A DNA stretch of 64,000 nt from Longispora albida DSM 44784. GTDB taxonomy: Bacteria; Actinomycetota; Actinomycetes; Mycobacteriales; Micromonosporaceae. The position numbers and the translations under genes are program-made. Positions 59,033 through 64,000 of this stretch are shown in pieces (positions within the stretch are counted from its first letter, which is position 1; the number at the start of each line of letters is the position of its first letter). Below the pieces are notes generated by a model, which searched no databases, was not told the origin of the DNA, and saw only the letters and a list, made by a program, of their open reading frames with translations. Location of the stretch: assembly GCF_000379825.1 (NCBI RefSeq), contig NZ_KB903833.1, positions 311,022-375,021 on the forward strand, given 5' to 3'.

Positions 59033-59318
59033 TCATGTAGTAGCCGAGGGCGAGCAGGAAGAGCTCGAGCAGCATGGCGGGCCCGCGCGACCAGCTCTTC
59101 CGCCGCCACACGGCGAACCCGACGAACGCGAGCAGCGCGGCGTACGCCCCGCTGTACACGGTCACGAAGGTGGCCAGGTCCTGCCTGTCCGCGTCGCCGG
59201 CCAGGTCGCGGTACAGCAGCCAGCCGGTCAGGCCAGCCAGCGCCACCGCCTTGCCCCACAGCAGGCCGGCCAGCACTTTCAGAGTGATCGGCCGCACCCC
59301 GGCCTCCAGTTCTGCCAC
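58905..59318 (-). CDS. Small four-helix membrane protein
   Basis: This 137-residue protein has four transmembrane helices (LKVLAGLLWGKAVALAGLTG, FVTVYSGAYAALLAFVGFAV, ALLELFLLALGYYMIRGG-like, VAVILLGLLGVAMVVAAP). The family is not named with confidence. The GTG start (VAELEAGVRP) lacks a strong ribosome-binding site. Its 3' end overlaps the 3' end of the sigma factor gene by 128 bp. It is divergent from the lipid kinase gene. Confidence 0.8.
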   Translation of the reverse strand: MAELEAGVRPITLKVLAGLLWGKAVALAGLTGWLLYRDLAGDADRQDLATFVTVYSGAYAALLAFVGFAVWRRKSWSRGPAMLLELFLLALGYYMIRGGQPVLGVAVILLGLLGVAMVVAAPTRRALGLDFHRSERT

Positions 59319-59352
59319 GCCGCTGAGACTACCGGGCGGTACAGTGCCGCCC

Positions 59353-60264
59353 ATGCGTGCGCTCCTCGTGGTCAACCCCAAGGCCACCACCACCAACCCG
59401 CGCAGCCGGGACGTCCTGATCCGGGCGCTGGGCTCGGCCCTCGACCTGAGGGTCGGCGAGACCCAGCACCGGGGGCATGCCGCAGAGCTGGCCGCAGAGG
59501 CGGTCGCCGACGGGCTGGACCTGGTGGTCACGCTCGGCGGCGACGGCACGATCAACGAGACGGTGAACGGGATGCTGGAGGCCGGCCCGCTGCCGGGCAC
59601 CGCCCTCGCCGTCGTACCCGGCGGATCGACCAACGTCTTCGCCCGCGCGCTCGGCCTGCCCAACAACGCCACCGAGGCGACCGGCGTGGTGCTGGAGGCG
59701 CTGCGGGAGGGCCGGAGCCGGACGATCGGCCTGGGGCGGGCCGACAGCCGGTACTTCACGTTCTGCGCCGGCTTCGGCATGGACGCCGCCGTCACCCGCC
59801 GCGTCGAGCGCTCCCGCCGCAAGGGCCGCACGTCCACCCCGGCCCTGTACCTGCGCGCCACGATCGCCCAGTACGCCACAGAGCGCGCCTCGCTGCTGAC
59901 CCTGCACCGGGACGGCCACCCCGACGAGGCCGGCCTGGCGATGGTCGTGGTGCAGAACACCGCGCCGTGGACGTACCTCAACGACCGCCCGGTGAACCCG
60001 AGCCCCGAAGCCTCGTTCGAACTGGGGCTGGACGTGATGGCGCTGCGCAAACTGCGCCTGCCGAGCACACTGCGGACGATCACGCAGATCCTGTCGTCGA
60101 GCCCCGACCCGCACGGCAAGCAGGTCTTCCGGCTGCACGACGCGGAGGCCTTCACGGTGAGCACGCCGAAGCCGCTGGCCTTCCAGCTGGACGGTGACTA
60201 TCTGGGTGAGCGCCGAAGTGTGGAGTTCCGCTCCGTGGCGGAAGCACTGCGCGTAGTTTGCTGA
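59353..60264 (+). CDS. Diacylglycerol kinase-family lipid kinase
   Basis: This 303-residue protein has the catalytic nucleotide motif VTLGGDGTINETVNGM, the PGGSTNVFARALGLP segment and the C-terminal beta-domain ending in FQLDGDYLGERRSVEF. It is a soluble or peripheral lipid kinase of the DagK/YegS type. A GTG three codons upstream (59344) is an alternative start. Confidence 0.92.
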   Translation: MRALLVVNPKATTTNPRSRDVLIRALGSALDLRVGETQHRGHAAELAAEAVADGLDLVVTLGGDGTINETVNGMLEAGPLPGTALAVVPGGSTNVFARALGLPNNATEATGVVLEALREGRSRTIGLGRADSRYFTFCAGFGMDAAVTRRVERSRRKGRTSTPALYLRATIAQYATERASLLTLHRDGHPDEAGLAMVVVQNTAPWTYLNDRPVNPSPEASFELGLDVMALRKLRLPSTLRTITQILSSSPDPHGKQVFRLHDAEAFTVSTPKPLAFQLDGDYLGERRSVEFRSVAEALRVVC

Positions 60265-60783
60265 GTGAGACAGGGGTTTCCTGGGTAGTCCACGAGTGAG
60301 ATCCAACCTGATGAGCGGACCGCCCCAGAAATCACCGGCAGCGCAGTATCGTCTGTTCGCCCGTCTCGTTGATCCGACAAACAGCTTTTCCCTGGCTGAG
60401 AGTGGCTGTCGGTGCCAGGCACCGCCCAGTTCTGCGGGGCGGCGGCAAGGCCGCGCGGGGACAGTGACGCTCGGCTCAGGCAATTCACGGGCACATAGTG
60501 ACGTGAGGCACTAGCATAACTACATACCGTGGCGATCCAAGGATCGAGAATTACGGCGAAAAGCGGACAAAGTCGTGGTGAGGTTGCTCACCGTGTCCAA
60601 ATTTCTTGTCGCTCACCCCTTGACATCGCGTGAGTTCGTGAAAGTATTCACAAGCGAACTCAAGCAATACGTGTACCACAGCCCGCTCCCGCGCTTCGCG
60701 GTGGCCCCCAAGCATCGCTTGAGCGTGGGACACACACTTTCGCAACAACCATCGAAGATCCACAATCAAGGAGAGTTGCCCTC
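60265..60783. promoter_or_regulatory. Long leader and promoter region of whiB1
   Basis: The 519 bp have no convincing gene. Short open frames here lack protein-like character. The region is AT-richer near 60590-60770, where the whiB1 promoter is expected, and includes a CRP-type site at 60637-60652. A second spaced inverted repeat CTCAC...GTGAG lies at about 60612-60634. Confidence 0.5.
60637..60652. promoter_or_regulatory. CRP-type binding site upstream of whiB1
   Basis: CGTGA-AAGTAT-TCACA matches the CRP consensus TGTGA-N6-TCACA in nine of ten positions. In Mycobacterium tuberculosis whiB1 is known to be controlled by the CRP-like protein Rv3676, so the same control may operate here. The site lies 132 bp before the start codon. 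Confidence 0.6.
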
Positions 60784-61038
60784 ATGGACTGGCGTCACGT
60801 TGCCTCCTGCCGCGACGAGGACCCGGAGCTGTTCTTCCCGATCGGGACGTCCGGCCCGGCTCTTCTCCAGATCGAGCAGGCAAAGGCCGTGTGTCGGCGG
60901 TGTCCGGCGACCAGCGAGTGCCTGCAGTGGGCGCTCGACTCGGGCCAGGACGCCGGCGTGTGGGGCGGAATGAGTGAGGAAGAGCGTCGCGCTCTCAAGC
61001 GTCGCGGCAGCTTCCGGGTCCAGGCTCGCACCGCCTGA
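60784..61038 (+). CDS. whiB1: WhiB1-type iron-sulfur transcription factor
   Basis: This 84-residue Wbl protein has four cluster-binding cysteines (9, 37, 40, 46), the GVWGG turn and the basic C-terminal KRRGSFRVQART. MDWRHVASCRDEDPELFFPI aligns with WhiB1/WblE. The 4Fe-4S cluster reacts with nitric oxide, and the protein binds the primary sigma factor. It has a strong AAGGAGA ribosome-binding site. It stands alone. Confidence 0.96.
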   Translation: MDWRHVASCRDEDPELFFPIGTSGPALLQIEQAKAVCRRCPATSECLQWALDSGQDAGVWGGMSEEERRALKRRGSFRVQARTA

Positions 61039-61104
61039 TCCACCACCGGCACGTTTTGCACTGCCCAGCACTCTTGCACTTCTTGCTCGTGCACCAGGTA
61101 CGTC

Positions 61105-61161
61105 AGCACCGCCAGTAACAATCAGCACTGCCAGTAACAACTAGCACTGCCAGTAACAAAC
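61105..61161 (+). repeat. Three 19-bp tandem direct repeats
   Basis: AGCACYGCCAGTAACAA occurs at 61105, 61124 and 61143, exactly 19 bp apart, with only one variable base in the 17-bp word. The array lies 66 bp after the whiB1 stop. It is too short and unspaced for CRISPR and may be a protein-binding array or slippage product. Confidence 0.8.
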
Positions 61162-61376
61162 AGAGCGTTACCCGCAAGACCAGCTCCGCTTGCCGGACCA
61201 GCACCATCGGCGCTTTCCGAGCTTCCCTGCCCTGACCAGATCATGGTGATCCGAGTTTCATCGTGATCGGCGGTACCTGACGGCGCGGATGTCTCCAAGC
61301 CCCGTGCAGCACAGCCTGCATGAGCCTGGTTACGCGCAAGCACAGCACCAGTGAACGTATGCAAGCCCCAGATTTC

Positions 61377-61411
61377 GACGGATACCCGGGGGACCAGCCC
61401 GGGTATCCGTC
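61377..61411 (+). terminator. Intrinsic terminator
   Basis: A perfect 14-bp stem (GACGGATACCCGGG with CCCGGGTATCCGTC) encloses a 7-nt loop and is followed by TTTCTG. It ends transcription on the plus strand well after whiB1, so the whiB1 message may have a long 3' part, or a separate small transcript ends here. Confidence 0.8.
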
Positions 61412-61580
61412 TTTCTGCGTCTCTACCCGGTGGCAAGGGGGTCGCCACCCGGTCTTCCCCGACGCAAATGGCTTGAACGGCCACGGCCGTTGCAACCATC
61501 CAAGCCGAACCTGACCCCATTATTCAAACACGTGTTCGATCGAACAGCAAGCTCCACAGAGGCCCGCCGGCGGGTTGGCA

Positions 61581-62279
61581 CTACGCCGCGACCAGGGCCG
61601 GTACGGCGGCTGCCGCGTAGCGGGTGAGGACGAGGCTGACCAGCTCCGGAGCGGCGCCGAGGGGCGGGGTCACGCACACAGCTCCGGCCGCGCGGGCGGC
61701 CTGGCTGGCGCGGTCGTGGAGGAGCCCGGGGGCGAGGAAGTAGGAGGCGACACCGACCCTGCCGGGCAGAGCCGCCACAGCCTCCTCGGGACGGGGTCCG
61801 GGGCCGGAGGCGAAGGCTGCCGCGGCGGGTACGGCGAGGCGGCGGCCGAGGGCTGTGGCCACGCCGGTGATCGCGGCCCGGGAGGCGCGGTCGGAGGTAC
61901 CCGCCGCGATCAGGAGAACGCTGTCGCAGGTGTCGCGGCGGAGTCCCCGTGCCAGTGCCTGGATCAGCGCCGGGTCCGGGCCGATGACAGGCGCCTGGGT
62001 CGCGGGGTGGCCGGCGAGGGCTGCCGGTACGTCGACGCGGCCGTGGTACGCCGAGGTGAGCAGGAGCGGGACGACGACGGCCGGGCCGGTGGCGGTGAGG
62101 ACCTCGGCCGGGCTGGGCCAGGAGTGGTCGAGGTACGCGACGCGCACGTCGAGCCCCGGCCGGGCCGCCGCCACGGCCAGGGCGAGGTCCTCAGTGGACA
62201 TCGCGGCCCGGGGATCCCGGCTGCCGTGGGCGAGGAGCACCAGCGGCAGGCCGGGTACCGGGGAAAAGGGCGACGTCAC
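61581..62279 (-). CDS. Sirohydrochlorin chelatase-like (CbiX/SirB)
   Basis: This 232-residue chelatase has two CbiX-type halves (LVLLAHGSRDPRAAMSTEDL with the first metal His; VVVPLLLTSAYHGRVDVPAA with the second). It inserts iron into sirohydrochlorin to give siroheme, the cofactor of the sulfite reductase encoded two genes upstream. The GTG start overlaps the cysH stop by 4 bp. A cobalt chelatase role is less likely in this context. Confidence 0.9.
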   Translation of the reverse strand: MTSPFSPVPGLPLVLLAHGSRDPRAAMSTEDLALAVAAARPGLDVRVAYLDHSWPSPAEVLTATGPAVVVPLLLTSAYHGRVDVPAALAGHPATQAPVIGPDPALIQALARGLRRDTCDSVLLIAAGTSDRASRAAITGVATALGRRLAVPAAAAFASGPGPRPEEAVAALPGRVGVASYFLAPGLLHDRASQAARAAGAVCVTPPLGAAPELVSLVLTRYAAAAVPALVAA

Positions 62280-62971
62280 AGGTGGATGCCGCACTCGGTC
62301 TTGTCCTCGAACATCGCCCACCGCCCCGACCTCGGGTCCTCGCCCTCCGCGACGGCCCGGGTGCACGGCCAGCAGCCGACCGAGGGGTATCCCTGGTTGA
62401 TGAGGTCGTTGACGGGTACGTCGAAACGGGTGATGTAGTCAGCGGCGTCCTGGGCCGTCCACCGGGCCAGTGGCGAGATCTTGACCTTCTCGCGGTCGTA
62501 GTCGTATCCGACGACGGGCGTGCCGGCCCGGCTGGGCGTCTCGTCCCGCCGGAGCCCGGTCGCCCACGCCGTGTACGGGGCCAGCGCCGACTCCAGCGGC
62601 TTGACCTTGCGCAGCGTGCAGCACTGGCCGGGGTCGCGGTGGAAGAGGCGCGGGCCGTGGTCGCCGTCCTGCTGGCCGACCGTCCGCTGCGGCGGGATCG
62701 AGCGCACGGTGATCGGCAGGGTCCTCGCCGCCAGGTCGCGGACGGCGAGGGTCTCGGCGAAGTGCAGGCCGGTGTCGAGGAAGATCACGTCCACCCCCGG
62801 TGCCACCCGCGAGACCAGGTGGGCCAGGAGCGCGTCGGCGAAGGAGCTGGTCACGCAGAACCTCTCGCCGAAGTTCTCCACGGCCCACTCGACGATCCGC
62901 TCGGCCGAGGCCTCTTCGAGGTCGTTGCCTGCCCGGTAGGCCAGTTCCTCCAGGGGGGTCATGTCGCTCAC
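62276..62971 (-). CDS. cysH: Adenylyl-sulfate / phosphoadenylyl-sulfate reductase
   Basis: This 231-residue protein reduces activated sulfate to sulfite. The cysteine pairs CCTLRKVKP and GCWPCTRAV indicate a 4Fe-4S cluster and favour APS over PAPS as substrate. The catalytic cysteine is in the C-terminal TECGIHL. The GTG start (VSDMTPLEEL) overlaps the sulfite reductase stop by 4 bp, and the stop overlaps cbiX by 4 bp. Confidence 0.95.
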   Translation of the reverse strand: MSDMTPLEELAYRAGNDLEEASAERIVEWAVENFGERFCVTSSFADALLAHLVSRVAPGVDVIFLDTGLHFAETLAVRDLAARTLPITVRSIPPQRTVGQQDGDHGPRLFHRDPGQCCTLRKVKPLESALAPYTAWATGLRRDETPSRAGTPVVGYDYDREKVKISPLARWTAQDAADYITRFDVPVNDLINQGYPSVGCWPCTRAVAEGEDPRSGRWAMFEDKTECGIHL

Positions 62972-64000
62972 GCCAGGGCCTCCTCGTCGGCTCTGGCCAC
63001 CCACTGCGCGAAGGACTCACCGTCGGCGCGCTGGTCGAGGTAGGTACGCGTGATCCGCTCGACGTAGTTGGGGAGGTTGGCCGCTGTGGTCTTCAGGCCG
63101 CGCAGCTTGCGGCCGAGCGAGCCGAGCGGCTGGCCGTCCTCAGTCTCGGCGAAGGCACCGGCCGAGACCGCGAGGCCGCCGCCGAGGTGGATCTGGAAGC
63201 CCTCCTCCTCGCCGAGGCGGATGCCCTTGAGACCGATGTCGGCGACCTGGGTGCGGGCGCAGGCGTTCGGGCAGCCGTTGATGTTGATGGAGATCTCCGC
63301 GTCGACGTCGCCGAGCCGGGACTCCAGCTCCTCGATCAGCTTCGCCGCGGTGCCCTTGGTCTCGACGATCGCGAGCTTGCAGTACTCGATGCCGGTGCAG
63401 GCCATCGTCGCCCGGCGGAAGGTGCCCGGCCTGGTGCGCAGGCCGAGGGCGTCCAGGTCGGATGCCAGGGCTTCGGCGTCCGCCGGTTCGACGTCGAGGA
63501 CCAGCAGCTTCTGGTAGGCGGTGGTCCGGACCCTTCCGATGTTGTACCGGTCGAGCAGGTCAGCCAGCGCGTGCAGCGTCTCACCGCTCACCCGGCCGAC
63601 CACCGGCGCGACGCCGAGGTACTTCTTCCCGTCGGCCTGGTCGCCGAGTCCGATGTGGTCGATCGGCTGGGCGGGCAGCTCCGGGAGCGGGCCGTCGGCG
63701 AGTTTGCGGCCCAGGTACTCGTTCTCCAGGACGTCGCGGAACCTGCCGATCCCCCAGTCGTTGACCAGGAACTTGAGGCGCGCCTTGTTCCGCAGCCGCC
63801 GGTACCCGTAGTCGCGGAAGATGCCGATCACGCCAGCCCACACGTCGGGCACGTCCTCGATGGGCACCCAGACGCCGACGCGCTTGGCGAGCATCGGGTT
63901 GGTGGACAGGCCGCCGCCGACCCAGAGATCGAAGCCGGGGCCGTGGTCCGGGTGCACGCTGCCGATGAAGGCCACGTCGTTGACCTCGTACGGCACGTCG
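62968..64000 (-). CDS. Ferredoxin-dependent sulfite/nitrite reductase (partial, N terminus beyond right edge)
   Basis: The 344 visible residues are the C-terminal part of a siroheme/4Fe-4S reductase. They include the cluster ligands CTGIEYCKLA (C-x5-C) and GCPNACAR (C-x3-C), and the preceding VNDVAFIGSV and GFDLWVGGGLSTNPMLAKRV. Operon neighbours cysH and cbiX indicate assimilatory sulfite reduction to sulfide. The frame is open to the window end, so the gene starts further right. Confidence 0.93.
   Translation of the reverse strand, partial: DVPYEVNDVAFIGSVHPDHGPGFDLWVGGGLSTNPMLAKRVGVWVPIEDVPDVWAGVIGIFRDYGYRRLRNKARLKFLVNDWGIGRFRDVLENEYLGRKLADGPLPELPAQPIDHIGLGDQADGKKYLGVAPVVGRVSGETLHALADLLDRYNIGRVRTTAYQKLLVLDVEPADAEALASDLDALGLRTRPGTFRRATMACTGIEYCKLAIVETKGTAAKLIEELESRLGDVDAEISININGCPNACARTQVADIGLKGIRLGEEEGFQIHLGGGLAVSAGAFAETEDGQPLGSLGRKLRGLKTTAANLPNYVERITRTYLDQRADGESFAQWVARADEEALA

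Larger units (their letters stand above)
61039..61580. other. 542-bp intergenic region with tandem repeats and a terminator
   Basis: No gene is convincing in this stretch. It holds three 19-bp tandem repeats (61105-61161), a strong terminator hairpin (61377-61411), and the 14-bp palindrome TGTTCGATCGAACA at 61532. A small RNA between the repeats and the terminator is possible but unproven. Confidence 0.5.

Noticed and set aside
61105..61161. Tandem repeats as a CRISPR array
   Set aside because: The repeats are directly adjacent with no spacers, and no cas gene is nearby.
61532..61545. TGTTCGATCGAACA as a LexA box
   Set aside because: The half-sites are in the opposite order from the actinomycete SOS box (TCGAAC-N4-GTTCGA), and no DNA-repair gene follows.

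Overview
The window is very GC-rich, with frequent GTG starts and short intergenic gaps. It carries several markers of actinomycetes: a WhiB1-type Fe-S regulator, a fused LysX lysylphosphatidylglycerol synthase/lysyl-tRNA synthetase, a lipoyl-less E2-E1 fusion 2-oxoglutarate enzyme (SucA/Kgd type), an MprAB-PepD-like locus and a DUF6104-like small protein. I infer a filamentous actinomycete, perhaps Pseudonocardiales. The order is a guess from overall style, not a proven assignment. The window is mostly core chromosome with a few accessory modules.

Layout. 0-7.4 kb: a secreted RHS-repeat polymorphic toxin with an intein-like HINT domain and an unassigned C-terminal toxin, a probable immunity gene cut by the left edge, and a decayed gene upstream. 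7.4-14 kb: a histidine-utilisation operon (hutH-hutU-hutF-hutI) divergent from an IclR regulator, with a 20-bp palindrome between them. 14-18.5 kb: an ECF41-like sigma factor facing a MHYT-GNAT-ferredoxin operon, thioredoxin, and a flavin amine oxidase. 18.8-20.4 kb: a tandem glycine riboswitch with gcvT-gcvH. 20.4-25.7 kb: an SRPBCC protein, an ECF sigma factor with a membrane partner, an XRE-type regulator divergent from a secreted papain-like protease pair, and a STAS protein. 26-30 kb: an ABC-2 exporter, a nucleotidyltransferase toxin-antitoxin-like pair, and a VTT membrane protein. 30-39.9 kb: a polysaccharide deacetylase/glycosyltransferase fusion, lysX, a histidine phosphatase, a DUF998-alpha/beta-hydrolase fusion and glpK. 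40-44.6 kb: a two-component system with an HtrA protease (MprAB-PepD style), a small secreted protein and a DUF6104-like protein. 44.9-54.2 kb: sucA/kgd, a thioesterase-like protein, an OlsB/PlsC-like acyltransferase pair, and pta-ackA. 54.2-60.3 kb: a quinone oxidoreductase, flavin reductase, malic enzyme, an inactive-looking S26 peptidase, an RsbW/SigF-like pair, and a diacylglycerol kinase-like protein. 60.8-64 kb: whiB1 and an assimilatory sulfate-reduction operon (sir-cysH-cbiX), with sir cut by the right edge.

The most unusual non-coding feature is a family of nested-hairpin intergenic repeats present three times (16.85, 44.8 and 50.95 kb) with a conserved loop and GATCA-rich tail. The response-regulator and htrA promoters share an 11-bp-spaced direct-repeat site, which implies autoregulation and a common regulon.
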